Source of the DNA: Nilaparvata lugens
Taxonomy: Eukaryota; Arthropoda; Insecta; Hemiptera; Delphacidae
Direction of reading: 5' to 3'
Assembly (NCBI RefSeq): GCF_014356525.2
Contig: NC_052505.1
Location: 46,897,969-46,961,968 of the forward strand
Length of the DNA: 64,000 nucleotides
This document shows, one piece after another, positions 24,111 through 37,344 of the stretch. A program made the translations under genes and the position numbers. Numbering within the stretch: position 1 is the first letter of the stretch; each line of letters starts with the position of its first letter. The notes beneath the pieces were generated by a model. It worked only from the letters and a program-made list of their open reading frames with translations. It had not been told where the DNA came from and did no database searches.

Positions 24111-27085
24111 TACAAGAACTTAGGAGAACATCTTAAACGAAATCATTGCCATTTCCCAAGATTTGCAACTGTGTCACTCCAGAGTTTTCATAACAAACAC
24201 AACAGGCTGCAACTACCGAATGAGACCACATCTTCTCATGTAATCTTAGAAAGTAAAATGGCGATTCATGACATTTTTATTACGATATCATAGATAGCAA
24301 GATAGTTACATGCCATTCAATTAGTAAGTTGTACATTTCATTTGTAATTTGTAATTTCCATTAGTAAATATGGTAATACAGTATAATAGCGAAAATGACT
24401 GGAAATCAGAAAATTATCCATTGAACTTCATTTTATTGTACAGGAAGAATGGGAGGTATAACGAACTGATTTGTTTACCAGATAATCTATGAACAAGATA
24501 ATCTATGGCCTCAGATAATCGGAGCTGATAGAATCACAAAGTCAACCAATTAAAACTGTATACAAAGCGTGCTTGAATATTGGAAATCCCTGCTTTGTCC
24601 AGAAACATAAGTACTAAGTAGTAGTCTTACACTGCATATTTTTAGAATAAGAATACAAAAACTCAGCCAAATATGGAAACGTATTTCAGAAGGTATTCAG
24701 TGTATATTGACAGTAAGCTCACTTAGCTTAGAGATTTGAGTGATCAATCTGCTAGAAATTTGGCTTTGAACTTGACAAATGTACTTTTTAAATTTTGAGA
24801 GCTCATAAGAAGATTAAAAACGTCAATGTAACAAATTATATTGTGAACCTTATTGGAAATTTCTTCTCCCCAACCATAACCTCAGAATTAGATTTCAACT
24901 GATAGTTGTCTACTTATTTACTTTCTTCAAAAATATCGAATAATCTTTACATCTCGGTAACTGAGGTCGATATAAGAAAACTTTAGGTACTCGCAATTTG
25001 ATTTTGAATCCATGGCCATGAGCTGTCACATCTTCCATGGGACAGTCTAATAATTAATTAATTGATTATAATTAATCCTACAGCTATTATTGAGAGACTG
25101 TCGTCGAGTAAAGACGAGAAGAAGAATAAACCAGTGAGCCGAATCTCATTAAATTCGAATCGGAATTTCACTGTTCGCTTCACATCCGCTTTATTTATTA
25201 TGCTCACAAGCGCATAATGAACGCTTTTGTACATTCATTACTATTTGGATTGATAAATAATGAAATTTTGGTATATCATTCAATTTCCGGATATCATAAA
25301 TCGTTCATAATTGTATATTTACTGACATGTATAATGTAATCCAGACAAAATCATTTCTTAGGGGATCTAGTAATAGCTAACGCAGGCATAGCTTTTGTGT
25401 GGAGCTCCAAGATCCAATTTTAGCTTCTTGGTAAAAGCATCATGAGAGCCGAGCAGACGTCTTTCATCGCGCCAGTTGAAGTCGTTCAATTACTGAGCTA
25501 AAATTGATCACACCTCCACGAACTTCCTTCAAATGGAATTAATTCACAATTCAAATTCAAGGTGGATATTATCATCTGTGATGAGGCTATGGATGAATGA
25601 TGACTTACTGAATGAATTTGGGCTCCATTCATCGTTCTTCCCTTCACAAAATCAGTGATTAAAGTGACAAATTTCTGTTTTGAACTGGATCAACAAAACC
25701 GGTATTCCACCAACACATATATGATTATATGAGAAGTGCTCTAATAGGATCACTTTTTCGATGTATTCGATACAAGATTGTAAGGATTATTGCATGCTTC
25801 TGATTCATCATCACTAGTGATGACATTATAGAAATACACAAATATCATTGAATGAACTGATGCTGGAGATCGATTTCTGTAAATCAACAAACCACTTTAT
25901 AATTATAATTTTTGCTACTCAACTCCAATATTCTCAGTATCAGGCATTCCAGGAAAAATGAATCTCTATGTATTCTCAATGATCTGCATACAGGAAATAG
26001 TTCTTATTCATGTTTGAATACTTTGTTGACTTACGGAACGATAATAATGTTAAATATATTTTCTCGAACTGCAAGAACTTATTGCAACGGAAATATATTC
26101 TTAAACATTTCGTGTTGAAATATTGTCGAGTATTGGACGAACTACGTTGACAACTTAAGTTAGTAACTCTAAATCAAATCAACAAACCAGCTTGAGATTG
26201 ATCATTAACAACTTCAAGTATAGTACGTCACTGTTAAAGCAAGTCCGTGCTTCTTTTGCTTCTCCCGAGTCCTGCAATTTTTCCAATTCATTATGGAATG
26301 TTCCAGAACAATATTTCTACACAATATCTATTCCCAACACAATATATTTTTCCAATACAATATCAACCCCATTTCTGAAAAGTGATAATTTGTGAATATT
26401 TCAAGTAATTTCGGATCTCTTCAAATGAAATTGATAATCATACCTTGAACAATATCAGGTATGAAAAACCAATGTTCCTAATCGTTTCCCATGTTTGAAG
26501 ATGCGTGTGTCAAAGCAAAAGTAACATGTTGATGTTTTGTTGCTGTTGACTAGACTTCTGGTTTGGCAAGCTCATTTAAAGCATCGCATCAGTAGAGCGC
26601 TAAGTGTGAATTATTCAATGAGCCTTTCTGTTGTTTCTTCCAGACGCTGTGTACTCCTTTGTTGCAGGCTGCCAGGCTAAGAGCATGCATCAATTATTCA
26701 AAACTGCTGCCTTGAAATACGATGCAAGAAGTAGTACTTTGTAGCTGAGATCGTATTTGGGTCGAAATTCTATCTTAGCAATCGGATCATAAATTTGGTA
26801 CATGTCAAACACGAGTTGTACTAACTAGTACAAAGTTTGTCTGGTGACTGGCTTTATGAATTAGGCTTATTCGTTTCTATCATAAACTTCCGGATGTTCT
26901 TATGAATTTTTTATAAGAACTTTCAGAATGAGACTGATGTTCCATTCTATTTACAGATTAAGCATTTGAAGTTCATGGAAATTATTCACACAAGCATATT
27001 GATTCCATCCTTCTATTTATCTATTGATATCTATATGAATATATATGAAATCTATTGAAGTTGTTATTCACGCTGATTCTTCTTA
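24111..27085. other. Intergenic or intronic DNA, nothing recognised
   Basis: AT-rich sequence with no supported gene, RNA or array. Short open frames near 25912 and 26192 look like chance. Confidence 0.35.
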
Positions 27086-27089
27086 GCCC

Positions 27090-27240
27090 ACTCCCGCGGT
27101 ACGTCGTATTGTACGTGTTGGCTTTGGTCCCGGCTGTTCAAAAGCAGTCGCTAGGTCATTTCAGATGCCCTAAAATTGATTCAGGTTCAGTATGAAAACA
27201 CTGACATCAGACCTTTGTCAGCCTTGTCACTCGATAATAT
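27090..27240. repeat. Possible dispersed repeat fragment
   Basis: The block ccggctgttcaaaagcagtc with the following gctaggtcat stands out by composition and resembles a dispersed repeat I recall from planthopper DNA. There is only one copy in this window, so it cannot be confirmed here. Confidence 0.25.
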
Positions 27241-29527
27241 CATCTTTGATCTTTTTCTTCTTCTTCCTTCCACGATTAAGGCATCATTGCCTGTTCCGAA
27301 CCTCAAAGAAACTATAGGGATAATTTATTGATGCAGTTACAAAGAATTTACAAGCCTTCACCACAAATCCATTAGAATATTACGATATTTGATTTATAAT
27401 AATAATAAAAATTTTCTGTAATAAAAATAATTTGAATCAAGAGGAGTTCATTCGCAAAAACAAATACATACAATACAGATATCAGAGACAATCCGGACTG
27501 AAGAAGTATTGCTAATAATAATACTAAGCTTGAATAATGATACCTCACATATTGTAATATGTTGTGTCGGAATTGAAATCTAACAATTGTTATTGTTAAC
27601 AGAGATATTGGTGTATGAAGATGAATGATTTGTAATGAATTGGACTGCCTTACAGACATAGACAAAGACCTTTAAAGGAAAATATCCTCTCCAGAAAAAC
27701 ACTGTGAATGGAGGTACAAGAAAGATAAGGTTTAATGATTCAACAGGAGAAGATGCGTCACTGGCGTCAACATCACAGGAGCTCTGCTTGAGCGGATGAA
27801 ATTATTGTGGATGGGGTGTTACAACAGTCAGTGTAGCAGGGTCTTTGGTCACAGCTATTGGAAACGATAGGGTTTAAAATGTCAATTTTTCCTCAGAGCA
27901 GAGTAAGGCGGAATGTGGAGATATTGAAATAATATGAATGAATCGTTCAGGGATGGAATAGTCATTGAATTTGCTTCCATGAATTTTCCCTTGAATATCC
28001 AGTTGGAGTTCTCGTCTACGTTCCTCAATGCTTTATTACAGCTAAACAACACATACTCATGTCTATCAAGCATCGTTTTAGTACTATTCGTGAATTTATT
28101 TGTTTGTGAATTCCTCACTTATTCTGAATGCTTTTATCTGTGTGCGATTCTCATCTCACTAACAAAAAAGATGCCCTCTTTCTTGAACTACAACAATGTT
28201 GGAATGTTTAACGTTCTCATTACTTGAAAAGGTTGTTTCTAAGAACAGTTATTGATTCTTTTCTCACTTGACCTGGATCTCAATAAAAGCTACAGTATTC
28301 TTATGTACGTACATATTGGAACTACACGCAGAGATAATTTTCACGAAAAATAACATAAGTCTAGAATTAATAAAAAATTTAACATTTGGTTTTTATTATT
28401 CATCCTACTCCGAAATGTTTAGAGTTTTTGAACGTCATCTCGGCTGTTTCCCAGAATACATGTAGTGTTCATTAATGTTTATAGATGTGAGCATGGCACT
28501 TGACACACTTCTGACCACAGCAATCGGATCTGCATGACGTATGCCCGGGATCAGGGCTGAACGTGTGCGGTGTATGGTGGCTTTACTCTGTCTCTGGCCG
28601 TAATAAATCGGACCTTGTCCTTGCAAACGACAATTTATGACCGTTCACGTCTTCTGACCCGACTCTCCTCGGATTTTTCAATACGACTATATTTTATTGG
28701 CCAATAAAATGGAACGAAGCAATAGATTCTGATTCTAATCGTCGCATGCACCTACTTATTCTCCAGACAATGCAATCTGTATGGATTACAGCGGAACTGT
28801 GTCGAATACTTGCTCTACTCACTTGACTGTCTCATAGATGACATCAGCTGCATTATTCTGTTATTCATGGCAGGCAATGTTGATATACTTCTGTAATAAC
28901 AGTTATGTAGAGGAATTCGATTATTGATTTGACTTCAATTTAAGCTGAGAATTGGTAGTTGGCAAGGGATTGTTATACTCATCAGCTTCTGAATAACATT
29001 GCGAAATATGCACCGTACTGACTTCAAATGTACATGATGTATTGAAGAGGTATGTAGTACCATGGAGTAATGAACTATATTTTCTCTTTTTCTTGTGGTA
29101 ATACTGTATTGGAATCATTGCAGAATAATTCAGACCTCACGGCTAATGAGCTTTGGGAGAGGAGGTACCCATAATAAGTTTGGAATAAAACAGCCTAGTT
29201 TTCAATGAACTCAACTTCCATTTCCTTCAATATGTAGACAGCGAAAATCAAATTTTGAAATATTGTTTATCAACGAACAATAATATGCCCATACAGTAAT
29301 ATTCCCAATCATACAGCCCTGTGAGCGTTGTGAGAAGTTCTTCAAGGTCCTCTGGAGCATTTCATGTGGAACCACTCAAATTTCTAGATTCATCGTTCTA
29401 CTTGGATCGTCAAGTATAGGAGGATATGGTACCTTAATGCATCCCTCATTTTCAACTGGAACTTGAAATAGGGCGTATTCAATTGCCTGTCCTATTGTTT
29501 TTGTTATGAGCGGGTACTGATATTATT
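27241..29527. other. Intergenic DNA, nothing recognised
   Basis: No supported gene. It contains a perfect 20-bp palindrome at 28691-28710 (listed separately). Overlapping open frames on both strands at 27882-28227 are not supported by splice or start context. Confidence 0.35.
28691..28710. promoter_or_regulatory. Perfect 20-bp palindrome of back-to-back CCAAT boxes
   Basis: ATTTTATTGGCCAATAAAAT reads the same on both strands and places two CCAAT boxes (bound by NF-Y) head to head. Whether it regulates anything is unknown; no gene start is identified nearby. Confidence 0.4.
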
Positions 29528-29786
29528 GACCAAGCGACGTGAGGTCTAAGATTCAAGTCGATGGATTGGCATTTCTCTTAATGTTTGAAAGTTTATATGT
29601 TTATATGTTGCGCATTTACGGCGAAACGCGGAAATAGATTTTCATGAAATTTGACAGGTATGTTCCTTTCTTAATTGCCCGTCGACGTATATACAAGGTT
29701 TTTGGAAATTTTGCATTTCAAGGATAATCGACCGAGCGAAGTGAGGTCTAAGATTCAAGTCGACGGTTTGGCTTTTCTCTTAATGT
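29528..29786. mobile_element. Fragment of the TGTTTAAA-bearing dispersed repeat
   Basis: Two direct copies of a block (gaggtctaagattcaagtcg, then the cttaatgttt run) start at 29528 and 29730, 202 bp apart. Between them lies the gcgcatttacggcgaaacgc region. The second copy leads directly into the TGTTTAAA minisatellite, whose first units are the element's own cttaatgtttaaatg. I recall this repeat type from planthopper sequence; its transposon class is unknown to me. Confidence 0.55.
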
Positions 29787-30115
29787 TTAAATGTTTAAAT
29801 GTTTAAATGTTTAAATGTTTAAATGTTTAAATGTTTAAATGTTTAAATTTTTAAATGTTTAAATGTTTAAATGTTTAAATGTTTAAATGTTTAATGTTAA
29901 ATGTTTAAATGTTTAAATGTTTAAATGTTTAAATGTTTAAATGTTTAAATGTTTAATGTTTAAATGTTTAAATGTTAAATGTTAAATGTTTAAATGTTTA
30001 ATGTTTAATGTTTAATGTTTAAATGTTAAATGTTCAAATGTTCAAATATTCAAATGTTTAAATGTTCAAATGTTTAAATGTTTAAATGTTTAAATGGTTA
30101 AATGTTTAAATGTTT
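29782..30115. repeat. TGTTTAAA minisatellite array 1
   Basis: About 330 bp of an 8-bp unit (TGTTTAAA), with 7-bp variants (TGTTAAA, TGTTTAA) and, toward the right end, TGTTCAAA variants. It ends in an AT dinucleotide run (tttatatatatat). The variants cluster at the right side, and array 2 repeats that order. Confidence 0.97.
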
Positions 30116-32087
30116 ATATATATATATATATTTATAATATATATATAATAATGGCTATAATACTACCTGTTCAAAAACATCGAACATCTTGAAAATGTAT
30201 CTTTCCCTCAACGTTAGTAGACAGTTGACTATTTATAATACTACCCGTTCGAAAACATCGAACATCTTGAAAATGTATCTCTCCATCAACGTTGTAGACA
30301 GTTGCAGGCAGACATGATAACAGCGCTCACACTCACATTCCGGGACGACACGTCACGGTACGATATGACAGAAAGCTCTATATTTATTTAGGATTTTTCT
30401 AGACATTCTAAATTGATAAACTATTCATTAATTTTTGAGAAAACATAACAACAGGTCAATGTAACTTACTGAGCGCGAGGTCTACTGTCCACAGAACTAC
30501 CAGTATTAAGGAAAAAGGAGCCTTCTTCATACACCAATTCTAGATTAAAAATCAGACTATAGGATTATTCATCATAAATCAGCTGACAAGTGATTACACA
30601 GATGTGTGGAGAAGCCAGTCTATTGCTGTATTTCTATAAGGTCTATAGTTTCAATTAGGTATTTGTGGATGAGAATACTGCGTGAGGTCTACTGTTCACA
30701 GAACCACTAGTTCAATATGGTGGGATACTCATACAGTAGAGATACTCTCCACAATAGAGTGGCCTCCTGCACAATTTATTATTGATCTCGTATATTTGTA
30801 TTACCATGGAATTATCAAGCCTCGAAACCTCTCACTAAGGCTGCCCTTAATAAGGCGAACTAATTGTTATGGACATGCACAACCCCATTCTTTAAAAAGC
30901 AGTTGTCAACATGAAGTAGAACTGATATTGTAAAAATAATTAAAGATTAGCATAGCTTTTCTCTCTTGACAGCAGCTTTTCATATTATCACATTCCTCAC
31001 CTATGTCTCAATGGGGATTTTTTCTGGGGTCAGTTGTTGAACTGTTATCTTTACTTTTTGAATTCTATTCTTGTTACTACTATTGGATTCCTTATGATTC
31101 TCATGAACTCAAGGTCAATTACAATCCGAATAAATTAGTCGCCTATTATCTCGAATGGAGGAATAACACATAGACGGATACATGTTATAATAAAAGATCA
31201 TGACAATAAAAGTTCTTTCTGCCCATAAAATCAACGATATATGTTTGAATGGAAAAACGAAGCTGTTGGAGGGCTAGACTAGAACAGCTGGGAGAACGGC
31301 AGCTGCAGTTTCTTGAGCGGGGTGGCGCCACCAAATGTGGAAAAGCGGCTGAAAATAACGTCAGACAATGGAACGTCTATTCATATTTACACAGCTATCG
31401 ATCTAGACCGTGATATTAGGAATTCATATCAAAGCCTGGTGCGGGTGGTGTGGGGGAGGGGAAGCCTCAAACCTCCCATTCGTGAAGAAGGTCTGGGCAA
31501 TAATGTGCGAAGCCCACACACACACTGTTACTGCGAATTGGAACGTCCAAACATCCAACCATCGCAATGCACTCCCATTCCATTTCGCCAGCCTTTCCCT
31601 TCGAATTCTTGCAGCGATATTCCGATATTATGACAAGAATCCATGCAAATGACGCTTTCACTGTTATTGTCAGAGATAATCATCGATTCCATTCATTAAT
31701 CAAAGCAATTGGAACACAACAAAATCTTTGTGGTGCATCTGTTAAAATGATGAAATGCATAGACTACGTACTGTTTGTATGAATTGTGACTGAATCCCTC
31801 CCTAGACTCAGGTCATATCTCGAAGGCATCCAATACACTGAGAAACGTTGATCAAATAAATAGCTCGCATTTCTCTGAACTGCTATTATTATTGAAATAG
31901 CATGGAATTGTACAAAATACAGTGGAATATTGTAAAAAGTACAGTATTTCTGAGCATTGAATTGCTTTGAAGATATCACGAATTCACAGATCAATTCTTG
32001 TCATTGAATTGATCAGAGGGATCCAAGGATCCACGAATCAATCAATACATACAATACACATGATGCTTGCAGCTCTGAGAAGACCTA
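30116..32087. repeat. Duplicated unit A, copy 1 (1.97 kb)
   Basis: This copy is nearly identical to 32589-34560. I see only a 1-base indel near 30210 (tttccctc against tttcctc), one substitution near 31260 (gaagctg against gaggctg) and a small indel near 32050 (catacaata against catacataata). It contains further words of the dispersed repeat (gcgcgaggtctactg, gagccttcttcatac). A 106-codon frame at 31313-31633 and an 83-codon frame at 30682-30933 are intact in both copies, but neither matches a known family. Confidence 0.95.
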
Positions 32088-32588
32088 AATGTTTAATGTT
32101 TAAATGTTTAAATGTTTAAATGTTAAATGTTTAATGTTTAAATGTTTAAATGTTTAAATGTTTAATGTTTAAATGTTTAAATGTTTAAATGTTTAAATGT
32201 TTAAATGTTTAAATGTTTAAATGTTTAAATGTTTAAATGTTTAAATGTTTAATGTTTAAATGTTTAAATGTTTAAATGTTTAAATGTTTAAATGTTTAAA
32301 TGTTAAATGTTTAAATGTTTAAATGTTTAAATGTTTAAATGTTTAAATGTTTAAATGTTTAAATGTTTAATGTTTAGATGTTTAAATGTTTAAATGTTTA
32401 AATGTTTAAATTTTAAATGTTTAAATGTTAAATGTTCAAATGTTTAAATGTTAAATGTTTAAATGTTTAAATGTTTAAATGTTAAATGTTCAAATGTTCA
32501 AATGTTCAAATGTTCAAATATTCAAATGTTTAAATGTTCAAATGTTTAAATGTTTAAATGTTCAAATGTTTTAATGTTTAAATGTTTA
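32088..32588. repeat. TGTTTAAA minisatellite array 2
   Basis: About 500 bp of the same 8-bp unit and variants as array 1, with the same right-end series of TGTTCAAA variants and the same AT run. It is about 170 bp longer than array 1. It joins copy 1 of unit A at agaccta-aatgttt, where the outer flank of copy 2 reads agaccta-gaatgttc, so the duplication breakpoint lies at a short aatgtt match. Confidence 0.97.
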
Positions 32589-34560
32589 TATATATATATA
32601 TATTTATAATATATATATAATAATGGCTATAATACTACCTGTTCAAAAACATCGAACATCTTGAAAATGTATCTTTCCTCAACGTTAGTAGACAGTTGAC
32701 TATTTATAATACTACCCGTTCGAAAACATCGAACATCTTGAAAATGTATCTCTCCATCAACGTTGTAGACAGTTGCAGGCAGACATGATAACAGCGCTCA
32801 CACTCACATTCCGGGACGACACGTCACGGTACGATATGACAGAAAGCTCTATATTTATTTAGGATTTTTCTAGACATTCTAAATTGATAAACTATTCATT
32901 AATTTTTGAGAAAACATAACAACAGGTCAATGTAACTTACTGAGCGCGAGGTCTACTGTCCACAGAACTACCAGTATTAAGGAAAAAGGAGCCTTCTTCA
33001 TACACCAATTCTAGATTAAAAATCAGACTATAGGATTATTCATCATAAATCAGCTGACAAGTGATTACACAGATGTGTGGAGAAGCCAGTCTATTGCTGT
33101 ATTTCTATAAGGTCTATAGTTTCAATTAGGTATTTGTGGATGAGAATACTGCGTGAGGTCTACTGTTCACAGAACCACTAGTTCAATATGGTGGGATACT
33201 CATACAGTAGAGATACTCTCCACAATAGAGTGGCCTCCTGCACAATTTATTATTGATCTCGTATATTTGTATTACCATGGAATTATCAAGCCTCGAAACC
33301 TCTCACTAAGGCTGCCCTTAATAAGGCGAACTAATTGTTATGGACATGCACAACCCCATTCTTTAAAAAGCAGTTGTCAACATGAAGTAGAACTGATATT
33401 GTAAAAATAATTAAAGATTAGCATAGCTTTTCTCTCTTGACAGCAGCTTTTCATATTATCACATTCCTCACCTATGTCTCAATGGGGATTTTTTCTGGGG
33501 TCAGTTGTTGAACTGTTATCTTTACTTTTTGAATTCTATTCTTGTTACTACTATTGGATTCCTTATGATTCTCATGAACTCAAGGTCAATTACAATCCGA
33601 ATAAATTAGTCGCCTATTATCTCGAATGGAGGAATAACACATAGACGGATACATGTTATAATAAAAGATCATGACAATAAAAGTTCTTTCTGCCCATAAA
33701 ATCAACGATATATGTTTGAATGGAAAAACGAGGCTGTTGGAGGGCTAGACTAGAACAGCTGGGAGAACGGCAGCTGCAGTTTCTTGAGCGGGGTGGCGCC
33801 ACCAAATGTGGAAAAGCGGCTGAAAATAACGTCAGACAATGGAACGTCTATTCATATTTACACAGCTATCGATCTAGACCGTGATATTAGGAATTCATAT
33901 CAAAGCCTGGTGCGGGTGGTGTGGGGGAGGGGAAGCCTCAAACCTCCCATTCGTGAAGAAGGTCTGGGCAATAATGTGCGAAGCCCACACACACACTGTT
34001 ACTGCGAATTGGAACGTCCAAACATCCAACCATCGCAATGCACTCCCATTCCATTTCGCCAGCCTTTCCCTTCGAATTCTTGCAGCGATATTCCGATATT
34101 ATGACAAGAATCCATGCAAATGACGCTTTCACTGTTATTGTCAGAGATAATCATCGATTCCATTCATTAATCAAAGCAATTGGAACACAACAAAATCTTT
34201 GTGGTGCATCTGTTAAAATGATGAAATGCATAGACTACGTACTGTTTGTATGAATTGTGACTGAATCCCTCCCTAGACTCAGGTCATATCTCGAAGGCAT
34301 CCAATACACTGAGAAACGTTGATCAAATAAATAGCTCGCATTTCTCTGAACTGCTATTATTATTGAAATAGCATGGAATTGTACAAAATACAGTGGAATA
34401 TTGTAAAAAGTACAGTATTTCTGAGCATTGAATTGCTTTGAAGATATCACGAATTCACAGATCAATTCTTGTCATTGAATTGATCAGAGGGATCCAAGGA
34501 TCCACGAATCAATCAATACATACATAATACACATGATGCTTGCAGCTCTGAGAAGACCTA
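32589..34560. repeat. Duplicated unit A, copy 2
   Basis: Second copy of the 1.97-kb unit; see 30116-32087 for the three differences. Array plus unit is about 2.47 kb, in direct tandem. Confidence 0.95.
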
Positions 34561-34772
34561 GAATGTTCATAAGCGTTGTACAAAATACAGTGGAATATTG
34601 TAAAAAGTACAGTATTTCTGAGCATTGAATTGCTTTGAAGATATCACGAATTCACAGATCAATTCTTGTCATTGAATTGATCAGAGGGATCCAAGGATCC
34701 ACGAATCAATCAATACATACATAATACACATGATGCTTGCAGCTCTGAGAAGACCTAGAATGTTCATAAGCG
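34379..34772. repeat. 197-bp direct tandem duplication
   Basis: Positions 34379-34575 and 34576-34772 are apparently identical, each starting ttgtacaaaatacag and ending gttcataagcg. The first copy is the end of unit A copy 2 plus its flank; unit A copy 1 has no such duplication. It therefore arose after, or independently of, the 2.47-kb duplication. Confidence 0.96.
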
Positions 34773-35825
34773 CACTATTATTTCGAGAAATGGATTTACG
34801 AACATGAGATACAATGCAATCCTAAACATAAAAAATATATTATTTATGTTATCCTCTGTTCATAATTGATGAACGCCCTTATGTCTGCAACTCTTTTGAT
34901 TCAGATTTATCTAGTACAGGCTCCTGTGAGCATAAGTTTTCATTTTACTGTCAATATAAAATTGAAAAGATTCCAACAAGATTTGACATTGATAGAATGA
35001 ATCGTAGTCTGATGAATGAGGTGGACAATTGAATTCGTGTAGAGTGTACTTCTCATTGGAGTTCAACAACACCACACAAAAAAATATATGCTACCCTTAT
35101 TGAAAATAACATTTTCCTCCACCTACTCTCTAAAGTACTTACTTAACTTACTTAATTTACTCAACTTACTTACTGAAACATACTAAAGTGTCACTTTTTC
35201 GGTCTCGTGACTGAAAAAGAGAAAAACTCCCTAGGGAGTAAAAGTAACTCAGTTTAAATAACATGGGAAGCATCTCTATTTTGAAAGCTTACATTAGGAA
35301 TAGGGTGAAAGTTCGAAGCTTAGATGAGAAACCATATTGTCATCATTGTAACCAATGTACCTAGAATCTATTCTGGGTACCTTGATTGTAACTAATTGAA
35401 TTCAAGACCTCAACCAGAAATTTGATCAACTTCTAAAATATTATGTTATGATATTATGGTATATACTCTCATTGCATATTGTAAGAATATAATTTTGGAT
35501 ATTTCTCAAAATCATGAAATGAAATGAAATTGATGTCTCGAGCAAGTAGCTGTATCGTTATCACCAGATACGATGTCAACAAACACTAGATTAGATAATA
35601 ACGGCCCTCAAGGCTATGGTTATGAACAGCCAAATTGTAAGCAAGATATGCCTTCACCAAATATGTAAGGGTGGGTAAATGAAAAAAAAAACACAAGAGA
35701 AGATCGTACAGGTTTTTGATATTTAAAACAAAACAATAAATTATTTATTACAAAATTGGAATTATAATTAGAAATCACGAAATAATAATAATCAGATGAC
35801 ATGAGTCATTAAATTTTAATGATCC
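34773..35825. other. Intergenic DNA with a small palindrome
   Basis: No gene recognised. A run of acttacttaactt-like words (35130-35180) is followed by an inverted pair, ctttttcggtc and gactgaaaaag (35187-35219), and by a perfect 14-bp palindrome actccctagggagt (35226-35239). These suggest a small foldback remnant. Confidence 0.4.
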
Positions 35826-36476
35826 CATTGGAGAAAATGACAGCAGCCCACCAGAAAGGCCTTGGACATCGAAACGAATCCAGATCGCCATCATGATAAT
35901 ATATGATTTTACAATTATTGTGAAAAATTGACACATGAGTTCATTTGCAAAAATTATTAAGAGGGCCCTCAGTGCTTCGAAATAATCATGATAAAATAAA
36001 GCTAGCTAGTTGGAAGGTTATTTAAATATTAAAAATAATATCAATACCTGTGCAAGTCTTAAATGTGAAGGGAGTATTCTTAAGAAGAATTTATGAGATT
36101 AACTATTAAATATGTACAGATGGAATATTTATTAGTATTTGATTCTTTTTAATTATATGCTCACTCATATATCTTTTATCAGTAATTTATTAGAAGTTCT
36201 ACAAAGCTCATGTTCATTAGATAGATTGATTTATCTGATTTCTCACCAGAGGCCAAACCCAAGCCCTGAGACATTTATATTTTAATATTTATATTTTTTA
36301 TATTTTTATTTGAAAAAAAGATTTATGAATCTATTCGACAAGCAACAGCAGGTTGACAACTGAGCTGTATAGTTTGAAAGTATATATGCTGATTAAAGAA
36401 GCACATGGTATTAATTGATGCTAAAAAGCAAAGTCAATCCTGAGTGAGCAGTCTGTGATATTTTTCAATATATATA

Positions 36477-36548
<72 letters not shown>

Positions 36549-37200
36549 TTATATTTGTTGCTCTATTTTTTATTATTGCTCCTTGATTTTTCATGTAATT
36601 ATATTTTTTTATGTTTATTGAATGTTGTACCCTTCATTTATTATCCTATCTCCATGCATGACCAATCTTTTTATAGTCTATTTTATTATCATAATTGACC
36701 TATCATTAAAATTATCAACCAACTGTATTCTTCACGGAATAAGTTGGATAAATCGGCGATATACAGCATTGATAATTAAATCTTTGGAAATAATATGTTC
36801 CCGAGATTTATTCAAATTATCCAGGACCATCGCATCTGACTTGGAAAAACTCAAAGGTCATAGTATTGAGTTGCAGCAGCAATACAAATTAATAGAATTT
36901 ATAAGGTATTCTGATAGAGTGTCGCCTTTGATTCCGCTCGGTATCGTTTTACATTGCTGACCACTTTGTCAAATGGTGGCAAGTGGCATTGGTGACGATA
37001 CCATATTATCTAGTACAATAATCAGAGCCCTTATCAAAAGCAGAGAATTGTTTGAGCTCCTAGAAGAACTGGTAAGAAACTGGTGGTATTTTTCTTTCAG
37101 GAGTTGCAAAAAATATCAAATATATTCAAAAATCTTTGCTCTACCGACTGCGGCCAAGCAGGGCACATGTTACGGCAAAAATAATGTGACAATATTGAAA
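35826..37200 (+). repeat. Dispersed repeat copy 2, inverted relative of 910-2230
   Basis: Colinear with the reverse complement of 910-2230. The best block is around 36715-36830, including aaatctttggaaataatatg. Open frames at 36622-36960 (containing LEKLKGHSIELQQQYKLIEF) and 36973-37272 (containing RELFELLEELVRNWWYF) may be remnants of a coding element, but I do not recognise the protein. A long TA microsatellite interrupts it. Confidence 0.55.
36469..36545. repeat. (TA)n microsatellite
   Basis: About 75 bp of TA dinucleotides with two interruptions (near 36484 and 36516), inside dispersed repeat copy 2. Confidence 0.95.
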
Positions 37201-37344
37201 AAAATATACATATCTATCAAATATTTCATGTTATTCAAAATACCATCTAACGAATATTTTTTTATCATCTAATCAAATCTGCACTATTATTATTTTAATC
37301 TAATCATTGTTACAACTATTGCTGATAGATAGCGCCGCTATCGG

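Noticed and set aside
29782..30115. CRISPR-like array of short repeats
   Set aside because: The TGTTTAAA units are contiguous 7-8 bp repeats with no spacers, and the genome is eukaryotic.
30682..31633. Pair of genes (83 and 106 codons) duplicated in the 2.47-kb repeat
   Set aside because: Identity between copies reflects recent duplication, not selection; no homology or gene signals.
36622..37272. Functional gag-like or host gene
   Set aside because: The frame is interrupted, the other copy at 0.9-2.2 kb is differently broken, and no domain is recognised.
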